From: Acinetobacter gerneri DSM 14967 = CIP 107464 = MTCC 9824 | GTDB lineage: Bacteria; Pseudomonadota; Gammaproteobacteria; Pseudomonadales; Moraxellaceae | DNA: 64,000 nt | Assembly: GCF_000368565.1 (NCBI RefSeq) | Contig: NZ_KB849544.1 | Coordinates: 157,064-221,063 of the forward strand | Direction of reading: 5' to 3' | In this document: in pieces, positions 53,142 to 62,572 of the stretch | Layout: the number at the start of each line of letters is the position of its first letter | Numbering within the stretch: the first letter of the stretch is position 1 | Notes under the pieces: generated by a model | What the model saw: only the letters and a program-made list of their open reading frames with translations | What the model was told of the DNA's origin: nothing | Databases searched by the model: none | Made by a program: the position numbers and the translations under genes

Positions 53142-53169
53142 AATTAACATAATACACCTTATGCGAAAT
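53142..53169 (-). promoter_or_regulatory. XerC/XerD recombination site 3
   Basis: AATTAACATAA (XerD type, one change from consensus), spacer TACACC and TTATGCGAAAT (XerC type). Same orientation as site 1. The insertion sequence begins 5 bp beyond its XerC arm. Confidence 0.82.
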
Positions 53170-53174
53170 AATTG

Positions 53175-54655
53175 TGTTAGAACCCATTTAAAGTGTCTAT
53201 ATTCTCACCAATAAAAATGTCTAGTTTATGATGGTTTTTATCACCATGGACTGGATATAAATATAGATGCTGATCACTATGTCTGACAAAGAAATTCAAC
53301 GGCTTGCAGTTCTGCAAGACGTTCGAGATCATCGTATTACCCAGGTCCGTGCTGCTGAAATCCTAAATCTTTCCACCCGTCAAATTACCCGGTTATTGCA
53401 GAAGCTCAATCAAGATGGTGTCTCAGGTATGGCACATGCCAGTCGTGGTCAACCTGGCCATCGTCGCCATGATGACTTGTTAAAATCAAAGTGCCTTTCC
53501 ATTATTGCTGAACATTTGCTGGGCTTTGGACCCACCTTGGCGCATGAGAAGCTCAGCAGCATGTTTGACCTGAATATCCCGGTAGAAACGCTTCGGCGCT
53601 GGATGACGGCCAATGACCTGTGGATTCCGCGATCCAAGCGCCTGAAGCGTCCATATCAGCCACGTTATAACCGGGATTGCTTCGGTGAACTGATCCAAAT
53701 TGATGGCTCATATCATGACTGGTTTGAAGGTCGAGCTGCAAAATGCTGCTTGTTGGTTTATATCGATGATGCTACTGGAAAGCTGTTGCATCTGCGCTTT
53801 TGTGAGGCTGAAACGACCTTTGACTACATGCTTTCAACCCGAGCCTACATTGAACAATACGGCAAACCTCTAGCCTTTTATAGCGACAAGCATTCGGTAT
53901 TCAGAGTTAATAAAAAATCCAGGCAAGACAGCCAGATTACGCAATTTGGGCGGATTCTGAATAATTTGAACATCGATATTATCTTTGCCAACTCACCCCA
54001 AGCCAAAGGTCGTGTGGAACGTGCCAACAGAACCCTTCAGGACCGTCTGATCAAAGAGATGCGCCTGGAAGGCATCGGTTCGATTGCAGAGGCCAATATA
54101 TGGTTACCCTGCTTTATTGAGCAGTTCAATCAGAAGTTCGCCAAATGTGCGCGAAACTCAAAGAACCTGCATCGGCCATTAACCGAATCTGATCTTGAAC
54201 TGGATGATATTTTTACCTGGCAGGAACCGCGTAAGGTCACCAAGAATCTGACCCTGACCTATGACAAGTGTATTTATATGCTTGAACCGACAGAGCTGAA
54301 TCATAAGCTTGTTGGGCAATACATTTCATTTCTGGAGTACCCGGATGGTACTGTGGCAATCATGCATGAAGGACGGAAGATCAACTATAGAGTCTTCAAT
54401 AAACTGGCTGGACTACAGCAGAATGATGTGGTTGAGAATAAAAGATTAGGTTCGGTCCTGGCCCATATCCAGCAGCAACATGAGGAATTGGAGAAACAGA
54501 ATAAACGTTCCCGTCTCAAGAAAAGTATGCCGAGTCGTAGAGCTCAGAAAAATATTATTAAACAAAGAAAGTTGAATCCTGTACTTGACTCTTGTAGTTA
54601 AAAACAGGACATTTTAAATGGTTTTTCGCATAGACATTTTAATTGGTGAATAACA
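53175..54655 (+). mobile_element. IS1202-type insertion sequence (1481 bp) next to a XerC site
   Basis: Ends begin TGTTA and end TAACA. The terminal 26 bp of both ends agree at 20 positions, and each end repeats an inner motif like ACCAATTAAAATGTC. The 5-bp direct repeat AATTG flanks it (53170-53174 and 54656-54660). One transposase gene fills it. Insertion exactly 5 bp from a XerC arm is the habit reported for a subclass of IS1202-family elements (relatives ISAjo2 and ISAba32). Confidence 0.88.
53267..54601 (+). CDS. IS1202-type (ISNCY) DDE transposase
   Basis: The 444 residues have an N-terminal HTH (VRDHRITQVRAAEILNLSTRQITRLLQKL). The DDE core has GELIQIDGSYHDWFEGR, LAFYSDKHSVFRVN and QAKGRVERANRTLQDRLIKE, with a basic C-terminal tail. 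An internal Met at residue 5 is an alternative start. Base composition is richer in GC than the neighbours, indicating recent arrival. It appears intact. Confidence 0.9.
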   Translation: MLITMSDKEIQRLAVLQDVRDHRITQVRAAEILNLSTRQITRLLQKLNQDGVSGMAHASRGQPGHRRHDDLLKSKCLSIIAEHLLGFGPTLAHEKLSSMFDLNIPVETLRRWMTANDLWIPRSKRLKRPYQPRYNRDCFGELIQIDGSYHDWFEGRAAKCCLLVYIDDATGKLLHLRFCEAETTFDYMLSTRAYIEQYGKPLAFYSDKHSVFRVNKKSRQDSQITQFGRILNNLNIDIIFANSPQAKGRVERANRTLQDRLIKEMRLEGIGSIAEANIWLPCFIEQFNQKFAKCARNSKNLHRPLTESDLELDDIFTWQEPRKVTKNLTLTYDKCIYMLEPTELNHKLVGQYISFLEYPDGTVAIMHEGRKINYRVFNKLAGLQQNDVVENKRLGSVLAHIQQQHEELEKQNKRSRLKKSMPSRRAQKNIIKQRKLNPVLDSCS

Positions 54656-54660
54656 AATTG

Positions 54661-55956
54661 ATATTTATTTATTGAGTACTCATATACTTATCTTTATAGC
54701 TAACTTCATTTCATCCATTTGATTGCACAAAGAAACTTTAAAACCAAATCTTAACTATGAAGATAAATTAACTTTATATAAGTCACGGCTGCAACTATTC
54801 GAAAACATTGCATAACACGCAATCAGTTTAAATTGGTGTACCTCAATCATCTGTACTCATGATTTAACACTAAATGTTTTGCCCAACTCTGGAGCTTTAT
54901 CCCCTAAACATGAACAGCTTAGCGTCATCGATATTCACAAATATGCATACAGCATCCTTTTACGCCTACCACTAACTCAAGCATTTACAGCAATATTCAC
55001 CCGACATACACACATTGAAAATCGTAATATTGAAAAAAAGTTATTTAGAATTCAAACTTATGGATTTACCTCCCATTTAAATGTGATTTACCATGCGATT
55101 TATATATTTTATGCAAAATAAATCATTATCTCTACATGCGATTTTTAGAGAATCTACTGACTATGTGTAATCAAATTAATTCTATTTAAAACAAATACAT
55201 TTCATTGTTTTAGCTTTTTAAAAAATAGTTGTTTTGTTAAGTAATTTTTTCACAAAAAAAATTGTAATTTGATTTTTTTATACTAAACACACAATTGTAT
55301 GAAAGTTTGTATTTTTAATAAAATTATATATATGTTTTTTATATTTATATTAAATATTATTAAGTCTTATTTTATCTAAATAAACTGTAATAATAAATTA
55401 GTTATGTGTGATATTGAATATTTTAAATCCTTTAATTACAATAACAAACGATTTATAATAAATTGTATGATCAATCATAACATTTAAGCAAGGAGTGTAA
55501 AAGTGAACAAATATCAATATTTAAAATATATTATTGTTCAATTAAATTTAAACATATTTTATATAAAAAGACCTATTTATCAAGACATTATTGATTAACA
55601 TTTAATCGAAAATATAGTAATGTCATCTAATATCTATAGATTTATATGACCAAATTGCTTATTTTTAAATCAAATGTGTCGCGATTATAAGATTCTGTTT
55701 TTTTTATGTCCTAAGCGCGTATGTTGAATATGACAAGTTTTAATTCTTTTAGATATGGATGATGTAGATTTGGTTAATTAGCATTAATGTGGTTTAAATC
55801 ACATTTATATTAAATTAAATAAACGATATCTTTATTAAGGGGCTATATAAAGATTTTTGATAAACTTTGCATAAAAAAGAATATCAATATTGTCGTTTAA
55901 ACCATTTCTTCAAAACCTCAGTTGTTATAATAAATTTGGCTGTTTTTGGTGGTTTT
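54661..55956. other. Long AT-rich region without supported genes
   Basis: About 1.3 kb between the IS and the ArsR-type gene. The only longer frame (54879-55121, 80 codons) has no ribosome site and no recognisable features. The stretch 55140-55860 is extremely AT-rich with long A and T runs. Part may be a decayed Xer module; I see no further clear XerCD site. Confidence 0.45.
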
Positions 55957-56271
55957 ATGAAAAATACTCTAGAAATTGATGCAATGCGTGAATCTGCTGC
56001 ATCAGTTGTTAATATTATCAAGTCTTTAGCAAACACGGATCGTCTGGTTATTTTATGTCATTTAGCACATGAAGAATTGAATGTTTCTCAGATTGAAGAT
56101 AAAACACAAATTTTACAACCTACCCTCTCTCAGCAACTAATGATGTTACGTAAAAGTGATGTAGTGCAAACTCGCCGAGATGGGAAACAAATTTTTTATT
56201 CGATTAAGGATGAAAAACTAACGATCGTCTTAAATACGTTATATACATTGTATTGTCCAAATGATAAATAA
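55957..56271 (+). CDS. ArsR-family regulator with two cysteines, BigR/YgaV-like
   Basis: The 104 residues start at the ATG preceded by GGTGG; a TTG at 55867 is in frame but adds an odd leader. The winged helix is ANTDRLVILCHLAHEELNVSQIE, then PTLSQQLMMLRKSDVVQTRRDGKQIFYSI. One Cys in helix 2 (ILCHL) and one near the C-terminus (LYCPND) match the redox pair of sulfide- and persulfide-sensing BigR/SqrR/YgaV proteins. The SulP gene follows by 111 bp, so it may be the target. Confidence 0.78.
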   Translation: MKNTLEIDAMRESAASVVNIIKSLANTDRLVILCHLAHEELNVSQIEDKTQILQPTLSQQLMMLRKSDVVQTRRDGKQIFYSIKDEKLTIVLNTLYTLYCPNDK

Positions 56272-56302
56272 AGTATTATTTATTCAATAGATAATACTTT
56301 AA
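56270..56302. terminator. Hairpin between the ArsR and SulP genes
   Basis: AAGTATTAT and ATAATACTT pair around a short loop. Weak T tail, so it could be a partial terminator or an mRNA element. Confidence 0.45.
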
Positions 56303-56382
56303 AATGAAATTGGGAGTCTTCCAGACTGTCTTTTAGCATTTTTTTTGCATAATATATAACAAAATGTGATTTAGAAAGTGTT

Positions 56383-58110
56383 ATGGCAGACTCCCAGTTT
56401 CGAACTCGTTTTTTCTTTCCAGCTTGGTCATGGCTTAAAGACTATAATCAATCGAAATTTAAATCCGATCTCTTATCCGCACTCATTGTTATCTCTTTAC
56501 TCGTACCGCAAGGTATGGCGTATGCAATGGTTGCTGGTTTACCACCGATTACTGGTCTATATGCCAGTATTCTCCCGATGATAATTTATGCATTTATTGG
56601 TGGAAGTCTCACGCTTTCGATCGGTCCAGTTGCATTGATTTCGATCATGACTTTTGCAACATTAACGCCTTTTTTTGAAGCGGGTTCACCGACATATATT
56701 CAAGCTGCCTGTTTATTGGCTTTGTTGGTTGGTATTATTTCGTTTGTACTTGGTGTTTTGCGTTTTGGTTTTTTAATTCGTCTCATTAGTCATCCTGTGA
56801 TTAAAAGCTTCATTATTGCTTCAGCTGTACTGATCGCTTTTAGCCAAGTTAAATATCTGCTCGATGTTCCGTTAAACGCTGATAATATTGGTGAATTTGT
56901 TAAAAGTGCTTGGGAGTATTTACCCTATACCAATATCAACACGCTGATCTTTGGTGTTATTTCTATTTTATTTTTGGCATATTTACCCAAAATTTTAAGT
57001 TCTACGCGTATCAAGTTTTTAGGTTCTAAAGCTGTCTTTATTATCAAGGCCTTACCTTTAGTTTTAGTTTTCTTATCGATTGGACTAGTGTATTTTTTCC
57101 ATATTGATTTATATGGAATTAAAACTGTGGGAGAGATTCCATCTGGTTTTCCTCCTTTAACTATGCCGTATTGGTCTTGGGATCTGGTTATCAAGTTATT
57201 ACCTGGTGCAGTCATGATTGCTATGGTGAGTTTTGTAGAATCCATTTCTATTGCTCAAGCAACAGCTTTTCAGCAACGAAGTGAACTCAATAGTAATCAA
57301 GAGCTTATTGCTTTAGGACTTGCCAATGTCGGTGCAGGTGTTACTGGGGCATTTCCTGTCACTGGTAGTTTATCTCGTACAGTTGTCAATGCAGATGCTG
57401 GTGCAAAAACTCCGATGTCAGGGGTTATTTCCTCGATTTTTATTGTAATTGTCAGTTTATACTTCACTGGATTATTCAAACAATTACCATTGGCTGTTTT
57501 AGCTGCCACGATTATTGTTTCGATTTGGAAATTGGTCGATTTTAAACCTTTTATCAAAACTTGGCGTTATTCCAAAGCTGATGGTATCGCCATGTGGATC
57601 ACTTTTTTTGGCGTACTTTGTTTAGATATTTCAACTGGCTTGATTATTGGTGTCGTTTCTACCTTTATCTTATTACTTTGGCGTATTAGCCGTCCGCATA
57701 TTGCAGTGATTGGTTTGGTTAGTGGCACTCAGCATTTTCGAAACATCAATCGTCATGAGGTTTTGACCAGTCAAAAACTACTGTCTATTCGTATTGATGA
57801 AAATTTAACGTTCTTAAATGCAAATAATTTAAAAGAGTTTATTATTTCAGAAGTGAGTAAAAATCCTTATCTGGAACATGTGGTGATCAATTGTTCAAGC
57901 ATTAGTAATATCGACTTAAGTGCATTAGAAACACTTGAAGAAATGAATGCTGAGCTAAAAAAATTGAAAATTGCCCTACATTTATCTGAAGTTAAAGGCC
58001 CTGTAATGGATCGTTTAAAATGTTCTAATTTACTGAATGAACTCAGTGGAGCAATTCACTTATCACACTATCAGGCCGTGCATAACCTTGATCCAACGAC
58101 TTATAAATAA
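56383..58110 (+). CDS. SulP-family anion transporter with STAS domain
   Basis: The 575 residues have 10-14 TM helices with the SulP signature (LIVISLLVPQGMAYAMVAGLPPITGLYAS) and a second motif GAFPVTGSLSRTVVNADAGAKTPMSGV. A cytoplasmic STAS domain occupies about 455-560 (LLSIRIDENLTFLNANNL, VINCSSISNIDLSALETLEE). Substrate may be sulfate, bicarbonate or another anion. The upstream BigR-like regulator suggests a sulfur link, as an inference. Confidence 0.88.
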   Translation: MADSQFRTRFFFPAWSWLKDYNQSKFKSDLLSALIVISLLVPQGMAYAMVAGLPPITGLYASILPMIIYAFIGGSLTLSIGPVALISIMTFATLTPFFEAGSPTYIQAACLLALLVGIISFVLGVLRFGFLIRLISHPVIKSFIIASAVLIAFSQVKYLLDVPLNADNIGEFVKSAWEYLPYTNINTLIFGVISILFLAYLPKILSSTRIKFLGSKAVFIIKALPLVLVFLSIGLVYFFHIDLYGIKTVGEIPSGFPPLTMPYWSWDLVIKLLPGAVMIAMVSFVESISIAQATAFQQRSELNSNQELIALGLANVGAGVTGAFPVTGSLSRTVVNADAGAKTPMSGVISSIFIVIVSLYFTGLFKQLPLAVLAATIIVSIWKLVDFKPFIKTWRYSKADGIAMWITFFGVLCLDISTGLIIGVVSTFILLLWRISRPHIAVIGLVSGTQHFRNINRHEVLTSQKLLSIRIDENLTFLNANNLKEFIISEVSKNPYLEHVVINCSSISNIDLSALETLEEMNAELKKLKIALHLSEVKGPVMDRLKCSNLLNELSGAIHLSHYQAVHNLDPTTYK

Positions 58111-58183
58111 GGGATTTATATAGCTAAATAACGTGATTATGTAATAGTAATTTAGTTTTTTTAATATTTCAGATAGCTTGTGA

Positions 58184-58303
58184 TTTGAGGCGTAGATTGA
58201 AAAATTTAGTGATCTAAATGATTAGGCTATAACAAAATAGCCTCTAAAAACACGCCCATTTCTTTACTTTTCCTGTGTGGTGAAATATTAATAAACGCCT
58301 ATA
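58184..58303. repeat. Decayed, internally deleted copy of the MITE at 38265
   Basis: GAGGCGTAGATTGAAAAATT and following bases match the reverse complement of the 38.4-kb MITE interior, and TGAAATATTAATAAACGCCT matches its right terminal repeat with several changes. The middle and one end are missing. It lies in the 312-bp gap before sstT. Confidence 0.6.
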
Positions 58304-58423
58304 TCAAATTGAATTATTAAGTGTTTTTATAAAATTTCTTAATAGTTTATATGAATAGCTTTTTTAGGTATAGAATAGCGCCTTTGTTTTGTCATTTTGT
58401 CCCTATTAATATAAGGCTTAGTT

Positions 58424-59626
58424 ATGTTCTCAGCCCTAACACGTTTAAGTTTAGTCACTAAAATCATTATTGCAATTGTTTTAGGGGCGATTGTCGCGTT
58501 TGCCTTTCCGCAAGCGGCAAATTATGTTGGCTTATTAGGCGATTTATTTATTAAAGCGCTAAAATCTGTCGCACCAATTTTAGTTTTTGTTTTGGTACTT
58601 TCTTCCATTGCAAACTTTAAAGTTGTCCATGGCGGAAATAGCAATTTAAAACCGATCTTACTCATGTATTTTGTCGGGATGTTGCTTGCTTCGATCAGCG
58701 CTGTGACCGCCAGCATATTATTTCCGAGCACTTTATATTTAAGTGTAGACCCAAATGCTGATTTGCAGCCACCAGGTAGTATTGCTGAGGTATTAAAAAA
58801 CCTTTTGCTTAGCTTTATTACCAATCCAGTGACTGCACTGAGTGATGCTAACTTTATTGGTATTTTAGCTTGGGCTGTTGGTTTAGGTGCGGCACTTCGT
58901 CATGCATCGGATACCACAAAACAAGTTGTGTCTGATATTTCAGATGCCGTAAATTCGATTATTCGTATTGTCATCAGTTTTGCTCCTGTTGGTATCTTTG
59001 GTTTAGTGGTTGTGACTTTCGCAACTGCAGGTCTTGATACACTTAAAAACTATTCACAACTCATTTTGGTTTTAGTCGGCACAATGTTCTTTGTCGCACT
59101 GGTAATCAATCCAATTTTAGTTGCTATTGCTATTCGTAAGAACCCATATCCTTTGGTTTTAAAATGTTTGCGTGAAAGTGGTATTACTGCATTTTTCACT
59201 CGTAGTTCTGCAGCAAATATTCCTGTGAACTTGGATCTCGCAAAACGTTTAGGTGTAAATGAATCTACTGCTAGCGTTTCTATTCCATTAGGCGCAACCA
59301 TCAATATGGCTGGAGCAGCAGTGACCATCACAGTTTTAACACTTGCAGCTGTTCATACCTTACACATCGAAACCAGTTTCTTAACGATGTTGGTTTTATC
59401 TGTCGTTGCTGTAGTTACTGCTTGTGGTGCTTCTGGTGTTGCCGGTGGTTCTTTATTGTTGATTCCTGTTGCATGTGGTCTGTTTGGTATCAAACCTGAA
59501 ATTGCTATGCAAGTCGTTGCAATCGGCATGGTGATCAGCGTATTACAAGACTCAACTGAAACAGCTTTAAACTCATCAACTGACGTTCTATTTACAGCAG
59601 CAGTTGATCAAGCCAAAAATAAGTAA
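58424..59626 (+). CDS. sstT: Serine/threonine:Na+ symporter
   Basis: The 400 residues belong to the DAACS family. Eight TM helices and re-entrant loops show [63 protein letters not shown] and [18 protein letters not shown]. SstT imports serine and threonine with sodium. The fit in length and motif order is good. Confidence 0.92.
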   Translation: MFSALTRLSLVTKIIIAIVLGAIVAFAFPQAANYVGLLGDLFIKALKSVAPILVFVLVLSSIANFKVVHGGNSNLKPILLMYFVGMLLASISAVTASILFPSTLYLSVDPNADLQPPGSIAEVLKNLLLSFITNPVTALSDANFIGILAWAVGLGAALRHASDTTKQVVSDISDAVNSIIRIVISFAPVGIFGLVVVTFATAGLDTLKNYSQLILVLVGTMFFVALVINPILVAIAIRKNPYPLVLKCLRESGITAFFTRSSAANIPVNLDLAKRLGVNESTASVSIPLGATINMAGAAVTITVLTLAAVHTLHIETSFLTMLVLSVVAVVTACGASGVAGGSLLLIPVACGLFGIKPEIAMQVVAIGMVISVLQDSTETALNSSTDVLFTAAVDQAKNK

Positions 59627-59662
59627 TATATTGAAAAGTAAAATATTTAGCTATGTTTTACT

Positions 59663-60337
59663 ATGCCATTTCAACATTTACCTATTTGGGTACAGCTGGG
59701 CGCATTTATGCTCGCAGTCAATGCGGGCATTGTGAATGTTCTCGGTCTGATTACCCTTCTACATCAGTCTGTATCTCATATGACAGGCAATGCCAGCATA
59801 CTTGCTATTCATTTGGTCAATGGGCAATATGCTGATGTACTCTATATCGCACTGGTCATTTTTTGCTATGTTTTAGGCTCAAGTTATAGTGGATTTATCT
59901 TGGGAAATAGCCACTTTAAACTTGGTCGAAGATATGGAATTCCGCTTAGTTTAGTTGCCCTTTTTCTATTTTTTTGTTGGATTTTTCTTAGAATTTATCC
60001 GCATTATTCACTTTTATGGGCAGCGGCTGCAATGGGTATTCAAAATGCTATGGTCAGTCACTATCAAGGCGCAATTATCCGCACCACCCATCTATCAGGC
60101 GTATTAACAGATTTGGGATTGGCACTCGGCTATCTACTTCGTGGCTTAGGCGTCGAAAAACGTCGAATTATTTTACATTTACTGATTTTAACTGGATTTA
60201 TTATCGGTGGAGTGATTGCAGCGATACTAGAACCTTATTTACAATTGGATGCATTCCTCGTGCCTACGATCTTAAGTCTATTTATGAGCTTGGCATATTG
60301 GTTGATTTACGTTCGATACTCATTTTTTCAAAGATAA
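59663..60337 (+). CDS. YoaK family (DUF1275) membrane protein
   Basis: The 224 residues have six TM helices, opening with GAFMLAVNAGIVNVLGLITLL and SVSHMTGNASILAIHLVNGQ, and carry GIQNAMVSHYQGAIIRTTHLSGVLTDLGLALG, the DUF1275 signature. Function unknown; likely an inner-membrane transporter. It lies 15 bp upstream of the DUF2058 gene on the same strand. Confidence 0.85.
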   Translation: MPFQHLPIWVQLGAFMLAVNAGIVNVLGLITLLHQSVSHMTGNASILAIHLVNGQYADVLYIALVIFCYVLGSSYSGFILGNSHFKLGRRYGIPLSLVALFLFFCWIFLRIYPHYSLLWAAAAMGIQNAMVSHYQGAIIRTTHLSGVLTDLGLALGYLLRGLGVEKRRIILHLLILTGFIIGGVIAAILEPYLQLDAFLVPTILSLFMSLAYWLIYVRYSFFQR

Positions 60338-60352
60338 TGGTTGGAAATTCAA

Positions 60353-60892
60353 ATGGTTAAAAATGCACTGCAAGCACAGTTGCTTAAAGCAGGTTTAGTT
60401 GACAATAAAAAAGCAAAAAAACTAAGCAAACAGGCACAGCATGATAAACGTACTGGGCAAAGCGATGAAGCTGAATTGAAAGCGAAGATCGAACAAGATC
60501 AAAAAGTAAAAGTCGAAAAAGATCAATCATTAAACATGGAAAAACAACGTGTACTCGAAGAAAAAGCGTTGAAGGCCGCTATTTTACAGATGATTGATCA
60601 ACATAAAATCAAAGACACGGATGGTGATAATGTCTATCAATTTATTGATGAAAATAAAATCAAAAAAGTCTATATCAATCAACAGGTTTATAATGCCTTA
60701 GTCGCTGGTAGTCTGGTGATCGGCAAAAAAGAAGCTGATGATTATGGTTTTTTACCTAAGGCATTGGCTGAAAGAATTAACGACAAAATGCAAGGTTTTA
60801 TCCTCGTGAATAATTCTGAAAATAATGAACAAATTACTGATGAGGAAGATCCATACGCAGCTTATGTGATTCCTGATGATTTGATGTGGTAA
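60353..60892 (+). CDS. DUF2058 family protein (YaiL-like)
   Basis: About 179 residues start at ATG 60353 (MVKNALQAQLLKAGLVDNKK). An upstream TTG at 60341 adds four residues. A highly charged coiled-coil N-terminus precedes a compact C-terminal domain (VYQFIDENKIKKVYINQQVYNALVAG). DUF2058 proteins are predicted nucleic-acid-associated factors. Ends at a strong terminator. Confidence 0.82.
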   Translation: MVKNALQAQLLKAGLVDNKKAKKLSKQAQHDKRTGQSDEAELKAKIEQDQKVKVEKDQSLNMEKQRVLEEKALKAAILQMIDQHKIKDTDGDNVYQFIDENKIKKVYINQQVYNALVAGSLVIGKKEADDYGFLPKALAERINDKMQGFILVNNSENNEQITDEEDPYAAYVIPDDLMW

Positions 60893-60936
60893 TAGCCAAA
60901 TCCAATCATGGATCTTTAATGTAAATATTCAAGTAA

Positions 60937-60968
60937 AAAAGCCAGTATTCATTACTGGCTTTTTTGTT
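60937..60968 (+). terminator. Rho-independent terminator after the DUF2058 gene
   Basis: AAAAGCCAGTA and TACTGGCTTTT pair around TTCAT and end in a T run. Confidence 0.88.
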
Positions 60969-61198
60969 CTTAGGTAAGCCTTTGGATAAGCATTTCTACT
61001 CATGAAAGATAAAGAGTAAATGAATAGCAAAATAAAGATTGCCTAATAAAGCAGCAAATATCGTTAAATAACTGGATTATTCAAGCAATTTTTTAGACTT
61101 TGATTCGCCAAAATCTTACAATAATTCAGCAATGATATTTTTGCTTAAACTGCAATCATATTAAAAAAGATCAGATAATCAATATTTAAGGAACCACT
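60969..61198. other. Gap upstream of the hydroxy-acid oxidising enzyme gene
   Basis: About 230 bp holding the next gene's promoter. I see no hairpin or operator that stands out. Confidence 0.4.
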
Positions 61199-62344
61199 AT
61201 GGATCAATTGCAACTCATGACTTGTGTCGCAGATTTACGTGAGGTTTATCATAAACGTGTTCCAAAAATGTTTGTAGATTATTGTGATTCAGGTTCATGG
61301 ACAGAATATACCTGGCATAAAAACTCTGAGGATTTTAAACAATACCATTTTAGACAAAAAGTTCTGGTTGATATGGATAACCGCTCTGTTGCGACTCAAA
61401 TGCTTGGTCAGGATGTTGCAATGCCTGTTGCACTTGCTCCGACAGGTTTAATCGGTATGCAACATGCTGATGGTGAGATTTTAGCTGCCAAAGCTGCAGA
61501 AAAATTTGGTATTCCTTATATCATGTCGACCATGAGTATTTGTTCGATCGAAGCGGTCGCTGCTGCAACGACTAAACCATTTTGGTTTCAGCTTTATATG
61601 ATGAAAGACCGCAAATTTATGCAAAATTTGATTCAGCGTGCAAAAAATGCAGGCTGTAGTGCATTGGTTTTGACCGCAGATTTGCAGATTATGGGACAAC
61701 GCCACAAAGATATTAAAAATGGTTTGTCTGCACCTCCTCGCCTCACCTTTAGAAATTTACTTGACATGTGCAGTAAACCAGCTTGGTGTATGGCGATGTT
61801 GAAAACACAGCATCGTACATTTGGCAATATCGTTGGACATGTTGATGGTATCAGCAATACTGGCTCACTTTCTGCATGGACCACTGAACAATTTGATATG
61901 CAATTAAGTTGGAACGACGTGGCTTGGGTCAAAGAACAATGGGGCGGAAAGCTTATTATCAAAGGCATTATGGAAGTTGATGATGCCATCCAAGCAGTCA
62001 AAGCTGGTGCAGATGCGATCGTGGTTTCAAATCATGGTGGTCGTCAGTTAGATAGTGCCCCTTCAACGATTTCGGTACTTGAGGAAATCGTTTTAGCTGT
62101 TGGGGATCAAACAGAAGTATATATTGATAGCGGTATACGCACTGGACAAGATGTATTAAAAGCCATTGCTCTAGGTGCTAAAGGCACACTTATTGGGCGT
62201 GCCTTTATTTACGGCCTAGGTGCTTATGGCGAACAAGGTGTAACTAAAGTATTGGAAATACTCAAGAAAGAATTGGATTTGAGTATGGCATTTTGCGGTA
62301 AAGTTAATATTCAACAGATCGATAAAAGTATATTAAGAGAATAA
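61199..62344 (+). CDS. FMN-dependent alpha-hydroxy-acid oxidising enzyme
   Basis: The 381 residues form a TIM barrel of the lactate dehydrogenase / glycolate oxidase family. Signatures are PVALAPTGLIGMQHADGE, FWFQLYMMKDR, ALVLTADLQIMGQRHKD, the catalytic SNHGGRQLD and YIDSGIRTGQDVLKAIALGAKGTLIGRAF. It probably oxidises L-lactate or another 2-hydroxy acid into the respiratory chain. lldP and lldR are not adjacent, so I do not call it LldD. A terminator follows. Confidence 0.88.
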   Translation: MDQLQLMTCVADLREVYHKRVPKMFVDYCDSGSWTEYTWHKNSEDFKQYHFRQKVLVDMDNRSVATQMLGQDVAMPVALAPTGLIGMQHADGEILAAKAAEKFGIPYIMSTMSICSIEAVAAATTKPFWFQLYMMKDRKFMQNLIQRAKNAGCSALVLTADLQIMGQRHKDIKNGLSAPPRLTFRNLLDMCSKPAWCMAMLKTQHRTFGNIVGHVDGISNTGSLSAWTTEQFDMQLSWNDVAWVKEQWGGKLIIKGIMEVDDAIQAVKAGADAIVVSNHGGRQLDSAPSTISVLEEIVLAVGDQTEVYIDSGIRTGQDVLKAIALGAKGTLIGRAFIYGLGAYGEQGVTKVLEILKKELDLSMAFCGKVNIQQIDKSILRE

Positions 62345-62397
62345 TCTCGTTATTCTTCAATATAATTTATTTAATTATTCATCTTAGAATGTCTGGA

Positions 62398-62436
62398 AAT
62401 GTCGGCTTCACTCTAAAGCCGACATTTTTATATTAC
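62398..62436 (+). terminator. Rho-independent terminator
   Basis: AATGTCGGCTT and AAAGCCGACATT pair around CACTCT and end in TTTT. Confidence 0.88.
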
Positions 62437-62572
62437 ATTCACATTTTATACGTCATAAAAGTTTTGATAATTGTGTGATTAGTCTAATAAATGTAGGGAA
62501 ATCGTTATTCAACCTGAATTTGTCATTTATTATCAATAAAATACCCTATTGCTAAATTTGAGGTTTTTAATT

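Noticed and set aside
53175..54655. IS left end placed at the inner TGTCTATATT motif (53194)
   Set aside because: Only the outer TGTTA end gives matching 5-bp flanks (AATTG) on both sides. The inner motif is a repeated transposase-binding-like sequence.
54806..54835. Possible fourth XerCD site (ATTGCATAA ... GTTTAAAT)
   Set aside because: Both arms deviate too much from the consensus and spacing is off. May be a degenerate relic but not supportable.
54879..55121. 80-codon plus-strand ORF right of the IS
   Set aside because: No ribosome site, odd composition and no familiar motif. Likely chance, though remnant coding cannot be excluded.
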